Part shown: one piece after another, positions 14,769 to 23,750 of the stretch
Layout of the letters: each line of letters begins with the position of its first letter
Numbering within the stretch: position 1 is the first letter of the stretch
Source of the DNA: Clostridium sp. UBA2485
GTDB lineage: Bacteria > Bacillota > Clostridia > Clostridiales > Clostridiaceae
DNA length: 30,483 bases
NCBI RefSeq assembly: GCF_002341865.1
Contig: NZ_DDOV01000011.1
Coordinates: forward strand, 36,486-66,968
Reading direction: 5' to 3'
Program-made: the position numbers and the translations under genes
Notes under the pieces: model-generated
The model's database searches: none
The model's input: the letters and a program-made list of their open reading frames with translations, nothing else
Told to the model about the DNA's origin: nothing

Positions 14769-15068
14769 TCAATTTGCAATTCACAATGCAAAATTCACAA
14801 TTAAGGTTGAAATTAATTCTTTATGAATTAATTTCTTAAACTAATTTTTACTAGCAATGTATTGCTAGTTTTTTATAAAAAGTGATTGTATCACTTCAAA
14901 AATAAATAATTCTAAATTTCTCAGTAAAAACTAAGAAATCTGGAATTATTTAATCGTAACGGCGAACAATGTTCGCCATATATTATTGAATAAATATTAA
15001 ACTATAAGACGTATTAAAGAGAATTAGCAAACACTGTTCACATCTACAATAAAACGCTAGCAATTGTA
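14769..15068. repeat. Dispersed intergenic repeat, copy B
   Basis: The core 14918-15068 is homologous to 3719-3868, with the palindrome GGCGAACAATGTTCGCC at 14961-14977. The head (14777-14795) is the inverted counterpart of 3926-3944. Internal hairpins include ACTAGCAAT/ATTGCTAGT near 14848-14867 and AGTGAT/ATCACT at 14881-14895. The stretch 14431-14768 before it holds no gene; the promoter of the Cys/Gly-rich cluster must lie there, but only a CATATTAT -10 of sporulation type was noticed, without a matching -35. Confidence 0.85.
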
Positions 15069-15119
15069 GGCTCTCCATAGTATTAGTTAAATTTATTAGT
15101 ATTGTTCCGAGCTATACTG

Positions 15120-15342
15120 CACCTCAGGGAACCCTTATACAATTGAGAATTAACGATTGACAATGGAGAATTATTGATACTTCTCTTTTATAAGAGAAGT
15201 TCTAAATTTATTTCTTTTTAAAGTGACACAGTCACTTTTATTGAAAAATCTATTTAAAGAAATTGATTTGTAAGAATTAATTTCCACCATAATTGTCAAT
15301 TTTCCATTCTCAATTCTCAATTGATTAAGTTCCCCTGAGGTG
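15120..15342. mobile_element. Inverted-repeat-bounded 223-bp element (MITE-like)
   Basis: The outer ends CACCTCAGGGAAC (15120-15132) and GTTCCCCTGAGGTG (15329-15342) are inverted repeats differing by one base. Inside them, CAATTGAGAATT (15140-15151) pairs exactly with 15312-15323. The interior has two further perfect hairpins: ACTTCTCTT/AAGAGAAGT near 15179-15200 and AAAGTGAC/GTCACTTT near 15220-15238. There is no reading frame. It separates two copies of a CTAGCAATTGTA motif (15057-15068 and 15348-15359), as if inserted into or between repeats. No clear target-site duplication was found. Confidence 0.6.
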
Positions 15343-15349
15343 GAAAACT

Positions 15350-15387
15350 AGCAATTGTATTGCTAGTTAAAAAATCCATTAAAGAAA
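15350..15387. repeat. Dispersed repeat fragment, copy C
   Basis: Thirty-eight nt identical to 3859-3896. It includes the hairpin AGCAAT-TGT-ATTGCT. It directly follows the inverted-repeat-bounded element. Confidence 0.85.
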
Positions 15388-15486
15388 CTCCCAAGAGCTA
15401 CTATTATTAAGGAACTTTCTTTTCTAATAAATTTTTTTTGTTTCTTTAAGTATTATTTTCTTTTAAACATTAATTACCTTAAAAAT

Positions 15487-15509
15487 AAAAAAACCAATAA
15501 TATTATTGG
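15487..15509 (-). terminator. Terminator of CPBP protease gene
   Basis: The palindrome CCAATAATATTATTGG (15494-15509), read on the minus strand, is followed by a seven-T run. Confidence 0.75.
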
Positions 15510-15529
15510 CTTTTAAAGTTACGATTTAT

Positions 15530-16252
15530 TTAATTAAATTTATCAATAAATAAATAAATTGTAGTCATTAAATTTAAAGATAGATGAGCTATAACAGCGT
15601 ACCAGTAACCTTTTTTGTGAATTAAATAACAAGTAACCATACTTACTGTAAATAAAACTAAAAATGCAGTTAAACTAAAATGTACTAAGGCAAATATTAT
15701 ACTAGTTATTATGCTAGCTAATATAACTCCAATTCTCTTTTTTAAAAATTTCTCAAATATTAAATATCTAAATACAAATTCCTCCAATATGGGTGCAAAT
15801 ATTACAGTTGAAGGCACTGCTATAAAAAAGCTTAATAAATCATAATCTGATAATATTGTAACTACTTCTTGCTCCTTCAATTGAATACCTAAATTTCTTA
15901 ATATCCAACTCCATAATATTGATGCAGATATCATCATAATATATGATATAATTCCATATTTAAAAGCAGAGAATATGTCTATAGTTTTTATAGAAAATTC
16001 ATATCCATAATAGTCATCTAAATTTGATTTTTTCATATGTATTATTAATATTATTACTATAATAAAAGGATATAAATTAGCTATCATCGATGGACTAATT
16101 AATACTAATAATGTATATATTAAAGTAAAAAAAATGTTTTTTATTGAAAATAATTTATAAATTCCCCTCTTATAACTATATTCATATATAAATACAAAAT
16201 AAGGTAAAAAATAAACTAGCAGTAAAATTAATATATTAACTAATAATTGCAA
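15530..16252 (-). CDS. CPBP family intramembrane glutamic endopeptidase
   Basis: 240 aa, with six to seven hydrophobic segments and the three conserved motifs of the CPBP (CAAX protease and bacteriocin-processing, formerly Abi) family: EEFVFR (157-162), His191 in FALVHF, and HLSLN (223-227). The Glu pair and two His form the active site in the membrane. Bacterial members process peptides or give self-immunity to bacteriocins; no bacteriocin gene is visible nearby, so the substrate is unknown. The start is TTG at 16252, with AGGAGGT 6 nt upstream. It stands alone beside the repeat-rich region. Confidence 0.88.
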   Translation of the reverse strand: MQLLVNILILLLVYFLPYFVFIYEYSYKRGIYKLFSIKNIFFTLIYTLLVLISPSMIANLYPFIIVIILIIHMKKSNLDDYYGYEFSIKTIDIFSAFKYGIISYIMMISASILWSWILRNLGIQLKEQEVVTILSDYDLLSFFIAVPSTVIFAPILEEFVFRYLIFEKFLKKRIGVILASIITSIIFALVHFSLTAFLVLFTVSMVTCYLIHKKGYWYAVIAHLSLNLMTTIYLFIDKFN

Positions 16253-16463
16253 CCTACTACCTCCTATTAAAATTAATTGATATTAGTATACTCTATACTA
16301 TTTATATAATAAATAACAGTTAACTAACTTCTTTTAGAATAAATAGTTATGATAAATTTTAAATAAAATATTATTTTTTGAAATTCATTAATAGCCTTCT
16401 CATATATCAATAAAAAGATAAGGATTTTCTAAAAAATAGTTAACAATATTTTTAATATACCTT

Positions 16464-16500
16464 AATAAAGGCATATACTTAAACTGTATATGCCTTTATT
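16464..16500 (-). terminator. lonA-engB operon terminator
   Basis: A 15-bp perfect stem (16464-16478 with 16486-16500) with a 7-nt loop, immediately after the engB stop on the minus strand. Confidence 0.9.
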
Positions 16501-16501
16501 A

Positions 16502-17089
16502 TTATATTTCTATTCCCTTAAATAATTCCTCTAAAAGGTCTTCCTTTCCTTCTTTCTTTAAAGATGAAAAGAAAAGAAGTGGCTCATCTTTATCCATTTT
16601 TAACGTTTCTCTAATTAGTTTATTGCTTTTAAAAAGTTCATTTTTAGTTAATTTATCTTTTTTAGTAGCAACTACCACTACACCATATCCATAATGCTTT
16701 ATCCATTCATACATTGATATATCGTCATTTGTAGGTTTATGCCTTGAATCTACCAACAATACAACCTTTTTAAGTTGTGGTCTATTAACTAAATATTTTT
16801 CCATCATTTGGCCCCAAGTTGCCTTTTCACTTTTGGATACTTTAGCATATCCATAACCAGGTAAGTCTACAAAATAAAATTCATTATTAATTATGAAAAA
16901 GTTTATTAATCTAGTTTTTCCTGGTGTACCACTTACCTTAACCAACTTTCTTCTATTTGTTAAAGTATTTATAAGTGATGATTTTCCAACATTTGAACGA
17001 CCTACAAATGCAAATTCAACCCTATTGTCTGTAGGATATTGCTCTGGTTTTACTGCTGATATAGTGAATTCTGATTGCTTAATTTCCAT
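16502..17089 (-). CDS. engB: Ribosome biogenesis GTP-binding protein EngB/YsxC
   Basis: Essential GTPase needed for late 50S ribosomal subunit assembly. At 195 aa it has standard length, with G1 GRSNVGKSS (30-38), G3 DLPG (75-78) followed by the family tag YGYAKVSK, and G4 TKKD (142-145). Its ATG at 17089 lies inside the end of lonA, giving an 11-bp overlap and translational coupling. The lonA-engB order matches Bacillus (lonA-ysxC). Confidence 0.97.
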   Translation of the reverse strand: MEIKQSEFTISAVKPEQYPTDNRVEFAFVGRSNVGKSSLINTLTNRRKLVKVSGTPGKTRLINFFIINNEFYFVDLPGYGYAKVSKSEKATWGQMMEKYLVNRPQLKKVVLLVDSRHKPTNDDISMYEWIKHYGYGVVVVATKKDKLTKNELFKSNKLIRETLKMDKDEPLLFFSSLKKEGKEDLLEELFKGIEI

Positions 17090-19412
17090 TTTTCATCTCT
17101 CCAATTAATGCATTTTCTAATACATCATCTACGTTCTCCGCTATTATAAAGTTTAATTTGTTTTTTAAAGATTTTGGAAGCTTTTCAATATCTCTCTTGT
17201 TATCCTTAGGTATAATAATTGTATCTATACCCATTCTGTAAGCTGCTAAACTCTTTTCTTTTAATCCACCAATTGGAAGCACTCTTCCTGTTAAAGTAAC
17301 CTCACCAGTCATAGCCACATTATGTTTAACTTTTTTATTACTTAATGCGGATACCATTGCTGTTACCATGGTTACACCTGCTGATGGTCCATCTTTAGGT
17401 ACTGCCCCTTCTGGTACATGTATATGAATATCTTTATCCTTGTAAAAATTTTCTTCAATGTTAAAGTGTTTAGTATTTGTTCTTACATAGCTATATCCGG
17501 CTTTAGCAGATTCTTTCATTACATCACCCAATTGTCCTGTTAATTGAAGTTTACCATTCCCCTCCATAACAGTTACCTCTACTGGTAATGTATCTCCACC
17601 ATATCCAGTCCATGCAAGTCCAGTTACAACGCCTATTTTATCTTCTTTATCTAAATCATCATAACTATAAATTTCTGGACCTAAATACTTTCTAACATAG
17701 CTTGTAGTTATAGCTACCTTCTTTTTATCCTTTTCTACCATTTCAGTAATAGATTTTCTTATAACAGAAGATATTTTTCTTTCTAAATTTCTAACTCCTG
17801 ATTCTCTTGTATAGTTCTCCACTATACTTCTTATGGCAGAATCATATATTTTAATTTGTCCTTCTTCCATATTATGCTCTTTTAATAGTTTAGGAATTAA
17901 ATGATCTTTAGCAATAAAAAATTTCTCTTCTGGTGTATATCCCGTTACTTCTATTATTTCCATTCTATCTAATAATGGTCTAGATATAGTATCTAAGGAG
18001 TTTGCCGTTGTTATAAATAAAACTTTTGACAAATCAAAATCTAGTTCTAAGTAATGATCTCTAAAAGTTGAATTTTGTTCACTATCTAAAACTTCAAGTA
18101 ATGCATCTGCAAGGCTTCCTCTATGATCCGCGCCCATTTTATCAATTTCATCTAATAAAAATAATGGATTTTTATATCCTGCTTCTTTCATACCATTTAT
18201 AATTCTACCTGGTATTGCACCTACGTAAGTCTTCCTATGCCCTCTTATCTCAGCTTCATCTTTAACTCCACCTAAACTCATTCTTACAAACTTACGTCCT
18301 AATGCATTAGCCACAGATTTAGCAATAGAAGTTTTTCCTACTCCCGGTGGTCCTACAAGGCAAAGTATAGGCCCCTTTAAAGTTCTACTTATCTTTCTTA
18401 CTGCCAGATATTCTATTATTCTTTCTTTAACATCTTCAAGTCCATAATGTTCATCATTTAACACTTTTCTAGCATTTTTTATATCTAAATTATCTTTAGT
18501 TAGCTTATTCCATGGAAGCTCTAATACCCAATCTAGATAATTTTTTACAACTACTGCTTCCTGTGTATGAACTCCGCTACTCTTTAATCTATTCAGCTCA
18601 TAAACTGCTTTTTCTTTAACTTCTTTAGGCAACTTATTTTTATTAATCTTGTCTTCGTATTCTCTTATTTCTTTACTTCCTTCGTCTTCTTCACCTAATT
18701 CCTCTTGTATTACTTTAAGTTGCTCCCTTAAATAATATTCTTTCTGAACCTTTCCAATTTTGCTCTTAATTTTAGTTCCTATTTTCTTTTCTAATGTAAC
18801 AACTTCAATTTCATTTTCTATAAATATAAGGAGCTTTTCTAAACGCTCTTTAACATCTATAGCTTCTAAAAGTTCTTGTTTTTTGTTCTGCTTTAACATC
18901 ATATAAGAACCTACTGTGTCACAAAATCTACCATAGTCCTCTTCATCTTCTAAATCTATCAGAACTTCTGAACTCATATCACCTATAAGCTCTAAATACC
19001 TATCAAAAGCTTCTTCTATAGATGTTACATATGCCATACATTCATTATCATTCTCATATTGTATGTCTTCAATTATTTCAACCTCAGAATAAATTGAATC
19101 TTCTTCATCTATATAGTTTACTATCCTTGCTCTTGACAATCCTTCCACCAGAACTCTCATGTAGTTTCCTGGCAATTTAACAAACTGTTTTATATTGCAC
19201 ACAGTTCCAACCTTGTATATATCTTTTTCTTCTGGTTCTTCAACCTTAGCATCTTTTTGAGAAACTAAAAATATTTTTTGATCCTTTGACATTGCTTCTT
19301 CAAGGGCAAGAATTGACTTTTCTCTTCCCACATCAAAATGTAAAACCATATATGGAAAGATATTTACCCCTCTTAGAGGAATTAAAGGAAGCTTTTTAAT
19401 ATTATTCTCCAT
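17079..19412 (-). CDS. lon: ATP-dependent protease La (LonA)
   Basis: Soluble hexameric AAA+ protease that degrades damaged and regulatory proteins. 777 aa. N-terminal substrate domain (about 5-205, starting LPLIPLRGVNIFPYM), coiled helical part, AAA+ module with Walker A GPPGVGKT (354-361) and Walker B LFLLDEID (417-424), and protease domain with the Ser-Lys dyad: Ser677 in PKDGPSAG and Lys720 in GGLKEK, 43 residues apart as in other Lon proteins. The ATG follows a GGGGAG site. It has its own sigma-A-type promoter and is co-transcribed with engB. Confidence 0.97.
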   Translation of the reverse strand: MENNIKKLPLIPLRGVNIFPYMVLHFDVGREKSILALEEAMSKDQKIFLVSQKDAKVEEPEEKDIYKVGTVCNIKQFVKLPGNYMRVLVEGLSRARIVNYIDEEDSIYSEVEIIEDIQYENDNECMAYVTSIEEAFDRYLELIGDMSSEVLIDLEDEEDYGRFCDTVGSYMMLKQNKKQELLEAIDVKERLEKLLIFIENEIEVVTLEKKIGTKIKSKIGKVQKEYYLREQLKVIQEELGEEDEGSKEIREYEDKINKNKLPKEVKEKAVYELNRLKSSGVHTQEAVVVKNYLDWVLELPWNKLTKDNLDIKNARKVLNDEHYGLEDVKERIIEYLAVRKISRTLKGPILCLVGPPGVGKTSIAKSVANALGRKFVRMSLGGVKDEAEIRGHRKTYVGAIPGRIINGMKEAGYKNPLFLLDEIDKMGADHRGSLADALLEVLDSEQNSTFRDHYLELDFDLSKVLFITTANSLDTISRPLLDRMEIIEVTGYTPEEKFFIAKDHLIPKLLKEHNMEEGQIKIYDSAIRSIVENYTRESGVRNLERKISSVIRKSITEMVEKDKKKVAITTSYVRKYLGPEIYSYDDLDKEDKIGVVTGLAWTGYGGDTLPVEVTVMEGNGKLQLTGQLGDVMKESAKAGYSYVRTNTKHFNIEENFYKDKDIHIHVPEGAVPKDGPSAGVTMVTAMVSALSNKKVKHNVAMTGEVTLTGRVLPIGGLKEKSLAAYRMGIDTIIIPKDNKRDIEKLPKSLKNKLNFIIAENVDDVLENALIGEMKNGN

Positions 19413-19488
19413 TTTTCTCCCCTCATTTCTATAATTAATAAAATGATTTTTTTAATTTATTTAAAAAAGTATATAGCTAGACTTATAT

Positions 19489-19517
19489 ATTATACCTATA
19501 AAAAGAAATTTTTTCAA
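19489..19517 (-). promoter_or_regulatory. lonA promoter
   Basis: Minus strand TTGAAA (19517-19512), a 17-bp spacer and TATAAT (19494-19489), close to the sigma-A consensus. The leader is about 70 nt. No CtsR or CIRCE heat-shock operator is seen. Confidence 0.8.
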
Positions 19518-19540
19518 TTAATAATAATCATTAAATTAAT

Positions 19541-19569
19541 TTAGGCTATGTATTTAATACATAGCCTAA
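19541..19569 (-). terminator. lonB terminator
   Basis: A 14-bp perfect inverted repeat (19541-19554 with 19556-19569) just after the lonB stop on the minus strand. It separates lonB from the lonA promoter. Confidence 0.8.
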
Positions 19570-19572
19570 TAT

Positions 19573-21258
19573 TTACATATCTGCAGACTGAGCTGTAAGA
19601 ATATCTACTCCATTTTCCACTGGAATATTTACAACATTCTCCTTGACTAAAGCTTCTTTTATTACTTCTTCTATATTGGTTACTGCAACAATTTTTACGC
19701 CTTCTATATCTTTAAAACTTTCTTGCCAGTTTTCTTTTGGTATTATTACTTTTGTAACTCCTGCTTTCTTAGCTGCATGTATTTTAGCATTTACTCCGCC
19801 GATAGGCTTAACATTGCCATGAATGGAAATCTCTCCTGTCATAGCAACTTTATTGTCTATAGCTACCCCTGTTATAGCGCTATAGATAGCAGTTGTTATG
19901 CTAATACCTGCTGAAGGTCCATCTACTGGCGAACCCCCTGGAAAGTTTACGTGTATATCATATTTGTCAGTATCTATGTTAAAAAATCTTTCCAGTACTG
20001 TTAAAACATTTTCTACAGAACATCTAGCAGTACTCTTTCTTTTTATTTTTTTATTATGCCCACTGATCTCCTCTTCTTCTACAATTCCAGTAATTTTAAT
20101 TTTTCCCTTTCTTAAATTTACTGCTCTGGCACTAGCCTCTATCTCCATTACAGAACCTATATTTGCTCCATATACTGCTAATCCATTTACAAAACCCACT
20201 TGAGGACTTTCCTTTATTTTTTTATTTGGTCTTGGTGTATATTGACCGTTCTCAATAACCCATTCTATATCACTTACTGTTACAGTATCTCTATTTTCAT
20301 TAATAGCGATTCCTGAAGCTAATTGTATTAAGTTGACTGCATCTCTTCCATTAGTAGAATATAATCCTACTAATTCACAAGCTTTTTCTTCAAGTAATAG
20401 TCCTATTTTTTTCATAGCATTATTTGCTATTATTTCTATTTCTTCTGGCTGCAAAGCTCTAAAGAAAATTTCTACACATCTCGATCTAATAGCCGGTGCT
20501 ATTTCTTCAGGGCTTCTAGTTGTAGCGCCTATTAACCTAAAATCCGCTGGTAATCCATTATCAAATATTTCTTTTATATAACTAGGCATATTTTGATCTT
20601 CTGAATTATAATATGCACTATCTAAAAATACTTTTCTATCTTCTAAAACTTTTAATAACTTATTCATTTCTATAGGGTGTAACTCTCCTATTTCATCTAT
20701 AAACAGTACACCCCCGTGTGCTTTAGTAACAGCTCCTGGCTTTGGTTGTGGCACACCTGCAACTCCTAATGGCCCAGCCCCTTGATATATAGGATCATGC
20801 ACCGAACCTATAAGTGGGTCAGCTATACCTCTTTCATCAAATCTAATAGTTGTAGCATCTATTTCTACAAATTTAGCCTCTTCTTTAAAGGGAGATGTTT
20901 TTCTTCTTTTAGCATCCTCAAGGACTAATCTTGCAGCTGCAGTTTTTCCTACTCCTGGAGGTCCATAAATAATTACATGTTGTGGATTAGGCCCACAAAT
21001 AGCTGCCTGAAGTGCTTTAATTCCTTTTTCTTGGCCTATTATTTCTTCAAAGCTACTAGGTCTACTTTTTTCTGTTAAAGGCATAGATAATGATATGCTC
21101 TTCATTTTTTTTAATTTATCTATTTCTTTTTGATTTTCTTTGTTAATTACAACCTTATTGCTTTGCTGACCCTTTAAAGCATTAAAAAAGTACAACCCTA
21201 TTATAATTGTAAAAACCATTTGTATTCCCATAGTAAAGAATAATAATTTATCGCTCAT
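19573..21258 (-). CDS. lonB: LonB family ATP-dependent protease, membrane-anchored
   Basis: 561 aa. An N-terminal hydrophobic segment (5-25, LLFFTMGIQMVFTIIIGLYF) anchors it; the large Lon substrate domain is absent. AAA+ module: Walker A GPPGVGKT (99-106) and Walker B VLFIDEI (184-190), with a sensor-like stretch RLIGATTRSPEE (241-252). Protease dyad Ser449 (VDGPSAG) and Lys492 (GGVNAK), 43 apart. In Bacillus, LonB acts in the forespore under sigma-F, and the same tig-clpX-lonB-lonA order is known there; forespore expression here is inferred. The ATG at 21258 has no ribosome site directly upstream; a strong AAAGGAGG lies 37 nt away behind a hairpin. Confidence 0.93.
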   Translation of the reverse strand: MSDKLLFFTMGIQMVFTIIIGLYFFNALKGQQSNKVVINKENQKEIDKLKKMKSISLSMPLTEKSRPSSFEEIIGQEKGIKALQAAICGPNPQHVIIYGPPGVGKTAAARLVLEDAKRRKTSPFKEEAKFVEIDATTIRFDERGIADPLIGSVHDPIYQGAGPLGVAGVPQPKPGAVTKAHGGVLFIDEIGELHPIEMNKLLKVLEDRKVFLDSAYYNSEDQNMPSYIKEIFDNGLPADFRLIGATTRSPEEIAPAIRSRCVEIFFRALQPEEIEIIANNAMKKIGLLLEEKACELVGLYSTNGRDAVNLIQLASGIAINENRDTVTVSDIEWVIENGQYTPRPNKKIKESPQVGFVNGLAVYGANIGSVMEIEASARAVNLRKGKIKITGIVEEEEISGHNKKIKRKSTARCSVENVLTVLERFFNIDTDKYDIHVNFPGGSPVDGPSAGISITTAIYSAITGVAIDNKVAMTGEISIHGNVKPIGGVNAKIHAAKKAGVTKVIIPKENWQESFKDIEGVKIVAVTNIEEVIKEALVKENVVNIPVENGVDILTAQSADM

Positions 21259-21303
21259 AAATAATTTAGCTTAGATTCTATAAAATTAAGCTAATCCTCC
21301 TTT
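21259..21303 (-). promoter_or_regulatory. lonB leader: distant Shine-Dalgarno with bridging hairpin
   Basis: AAAGGAGGA (21303-21295 on the minus strand) is a near-perfect ribosome site but 37 nt from the ATG. Between them TTAGCTTA and TAAGCTAA (21294-21287 and 21273-21266) form an 8-bp stem with a 13-nt loop, 29 nt in all. If folded, the effective spacing becomes 8 nt, which is optimal. No other start codon fits the ribosome site. Confidence 0.6.
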
Positions 21304-21582
21304 CATTAGATAAATTTTCCAGATAACTTTTAAATATATTACTATTCTTTACAATTGCACAATTTTATATTCCATAATGTAATAAAAAAGCATTTTAAAT
21401 TATAAATAATTCCTTATATATAAGCTTTAAATATTATAAGATGAAATTATAATTTATTTTTTCATTATTTAGCACAATATTTAACCAACTGTTTATGTAA
21501 GATTCTTAACATAACATAAAATTTCTAGATTTTAATTTTGTTATAATTTCAAAACATCACCTTAAAAGTACTTATATTAAAA
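21304..21582. other. lonB-clpX intergenic region, no promoter assigned
   Basis: A/T-rich and non-coding. It must hold the lonB promoter, but no -35/-10 pair of good quality and spacing was found for sigma-A, and no convincing sigma-F pair either. Confidence 0.4.
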
Positions 21583-21624
21583 AAAGTTTAGTCCTAAATC
21601 AAAATTATTTTAGGACTAAACTTT
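21583..21624 (-). terminator. clpP-clpX terminator
   Basis: A 14-bp perfect stem (21585-21598 with 21609-21622, extendable by A/T pairs) with a 10-nt loop, followed on the minus strand by a T7 run. It lies about 75 nt after the clpX stop. Confidence 0.85.
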
Positions 21625-21697
21625 ATTTTCATATTCTATATTACAAACTTTAAATAAAAGCTTACATAAATTTTAACTTGAGGTACATTATCCTGTA

Positions 21698-22990
21698 TTA
21701 AGCCGGCTCTGAACCTCTTTTAACCTTATTTTTAGCTTCTAATTTTAATGGAGCTCTCTTTCCACTTTCAGCTATTACGAATTGAGGTTTTTTATCTTTC
21801 ACTGACTCTTCAGTAATAATAACTTTTTCTACCTCTTCTCTTGAAGGAATTTCAAACATAATATCCTTCATAGTTTCTTCTATAATAGCTCTTAATCCTC
21901 TAGCTCCAGTATTTCTTTTAATAGCTTCTTTAGCAATTGCTTTCAATGCAGCTTCATCAAAATCTAATTGGACATTATCCATTTCAAATAATTTTTTATA
22001 TTGTTTAACAAGAGCATTTTTAGGTTCACTTAATATATTAACTAAAGCATTTTCATCTAAAGCCTCTAATGTAACAACTATTGGTAATCTTCCTACAAAC
22101 TCTGGAATTAAACCAAATTTTAGTAAATCTCCAGGCATTATCTCTTTTAGTAATACTCCTATATCTATATTTTCCTTAGATTGAACTTTGGCTCCAAATC
22201 CCATAGAGGATTTTTGTGTTCTTCTAGTTATTATTTTTTCTAAGCCATCAAAAGCTCCTCCGCATATAAACAGTATGTTTGAAGTATTAATTTGAATAAA
22301 CTCTTGATGTGGATGCTTTCTTCCACCTTGAGGTGGTACTGATGAAACAGTTCCTTCTAATATTTTTAACAATGCTTGTTGCACACCCTCACCAGATACA
22401 TCACGGGTAATAGAAGGATTTTCTGATTTTCTTGCTATCTTGTCTATTTCATCTATATATATGATACCTTTTTCTGCTCTTTCAATATCGTAATCAGAAT
22501 TTTGAATTAATTTCAATAATATATTTTCTACATCTTCTCCGACATATCCTGCTTCTGTTAAGGTAGTAGCATCTGCAATAGCAAATGGTACATTTAACAT
22601 TTTAGCCAAGGTTTGAGCAAGAAGTGTTTTACCTGAACCTGTTGGTCCTAGAAGCAGTATATTACTCTTTTGAAGCTCAACATCACTTTCACTTATATTT
22701 GAACTAATTCTTTTATAATGATTGTATACTGCAACAGCTAAAGATTTTTTTGCATCATCCTGCCCAACTACATATTGATCAAGATATTTTTTAATCTCGT
22801 CTGGTTTTGGTAGTGTTTCCATGTCAATTTGAACATCATCTTCTTTTTCATCTATGATGATTTCAGAGCATAGTTCTATACATTCATCACATATATAAAC
22901 ACCTGGACCAGCTATTAGTCTTCTAACCTGTTCCTCGCTTTTACCACAGAAGGAACATTTGAACTTTTTCTTTTCATCATTTCTTGGCAT
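21698..22990 (-). CDS. clpX: ATP-dependent Clp protease ATP-binding subunit ClpX
   Basis: AAA+ unfoldase that feeds substrates to ClpP. 430 aa, standard. The N-terminal zinc domain has Cys12, Cys15, Cys34 and Cys37 for one zinc. Walker A GPTGSGKT (115-122), Walker B IIYIDEID (176-183). The ClpP-docking loop, usually [LIV]GF, reads MGF at 263-265. It starts 19 nt after the clpP stop with no terminator between, so clpP-clpX form an operon. Confidence 0.97.
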   Translation of the reverse strand: MPRNDEKKKFKCSFCGKSEEQVRRLIAGPGVYICDECIELCSEIIIDEKEDDVQIDMETLPKPDEIKKYLDQYVVGQDDAKKSLAVAVYNHYKRISSNISESDVELQKSNILLLGPTGSGKTLLAQTLAKMLNVPFAIADATTLTEAGYVGEDVENILLKLIQNSDYDIERAEKGIIYIDEIDKIARKSENPSITRDVSGEGVQQALLKILEGTVSSVPPQGGRKHPHQEFIQINTSNILFICGGAFDGLEKIITRRTQKSSMGFGAKVQSKENIDIGVLLKEIMPGDLLKFGLIPEFVGRLPIVVTLEALDENALVNILSEPKNALVKQYKKLFEMDNVQLDFDEAALKAIAKEAIKRNTGARGLRAIIEETMKDIMFEIPSREEVEKVIITEESVKDKKPQFVIAESGKRAPLKLEAKNKVKRGSEPA

Positions 22991-23009
22991 GTCTACACCT
23001 CTCTAACTG

Positions 23010-23597
23010 CTATTTCTTTTTAAATTCATAAACCTCATCGATTAATCCATACTCTTTAGCTTCCTCTGCGGTCATGAAATAATCTCTTTCGACATCACTT
23101 TGAATTTTTTCAAGTGATTGGCCTGTATTTTCACTTAATATTCTATTTAAAGTTTCTTTTGTTCTTAATATTCTCTTGGCATGAATATCTATATCAGTTG
23201 CCTGACCTTTAAATCCACCTAATGGTTGGTGTATCATTATTTCACTATTTGGAAGTGCAAAACGCTTTCCTTTTGCTCCAGCAGATAATAAAAACGCTCC
23301 CATTGAAGCAGCCATACCAGTACAAATTGTTGATACATCTGGCTTTATATAATTCATAGTATCGTATATAGCCATACCATCTGTAATTGAGCCTCCTGGA
23401 CTATTTATATATAAATGTATGTCCTTATCTGGATCTTCTGACTCTAAAAATAATAATTGAGCCACAACTAAACTAGCAGTGGTAGCATTAACTTCTTCGC
23501 CTAAAAATATTATCCTGTCTTTTAAAAGTCTAGAATAAATATCATAAGATCTTTCGCCTTTATTAGTTTGCTCTATAACCATTGGTACTAAACTCAT
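23010..23597 (-). CDS. clpP: ATP-dependent Clp protease proteolytic subunit
   Basis: Tetradecameric serine protease. 195 aa. Catalytic triad Ser98 (GMAAS), His123 (MIHQP) and Asp172 (ERDYF), at the standard positions. The short N-terminal processing sequence (MSLVPMVIEQ) is typical. The ATG follows GGAGG. An extended -10 promoter lies about 30 nt upstream, and a terminator separates it from tig. Confidence 0.98.
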   Translation of the reverse strand: MSLVPMVIEQTNKGERSYDIYSRLLKDRIIFLGEEVNATTASLVVAQLLFLESEDPDKDIHLYINSPGGSITDGMAIYDTMNYIKPDVSTICTGMAASMGAFLLSAGAKGKRFALPNSEIMIHQPLGGFKGQATDIDIHAKRILRTKETLNRILSENTGQSLEKIQSDVERDYFMTAEEAKEYGLIDEVYEFKKK

Positions 23598-23625
23598 ACA
23601 ACATCCTCCTTTTTATATATTATAA

Positions 23626-23634
23626 ATTATAGCA
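23626..23634 (-). promoter_or_regulatory. clpP promoter (extended -10)
   Basis: The minus strand reads TGCTATAAT (23634-23626), an extended -10 with a weak -35. No CtsR direct repeat (GGTCAAA type) is visible. Confidence 0.6.
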
Positions 23635-23692
23635 CAAAACTTCTACTATTTAAGTTTATCCTTATAATTTAACTTTAATCCTATATATTTAA

Positions 23693-23724
23693 AATTAATT
23701 GCCAGATTGCTCTGGCAATTAATT
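23693..23724 (-). terminator. tig terminator
   Basis: A 13-bp perfect stem (23693-23705 with 23712-23724, core TTGCCAG/CTGGCAA) with a 6-nt loop, about 25 nt after the tig stop. Confidence 0.88.
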
Positions 23725-23750
23725 CTCTTAAATATGTTTTATTATAAAAT

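Noticed and set aside
15530..16252. CPBP protease considered as bacteriocin immunity gene
   Set aside because: No bacteriocin precursor, leader peptide or exporter is visible within reach.
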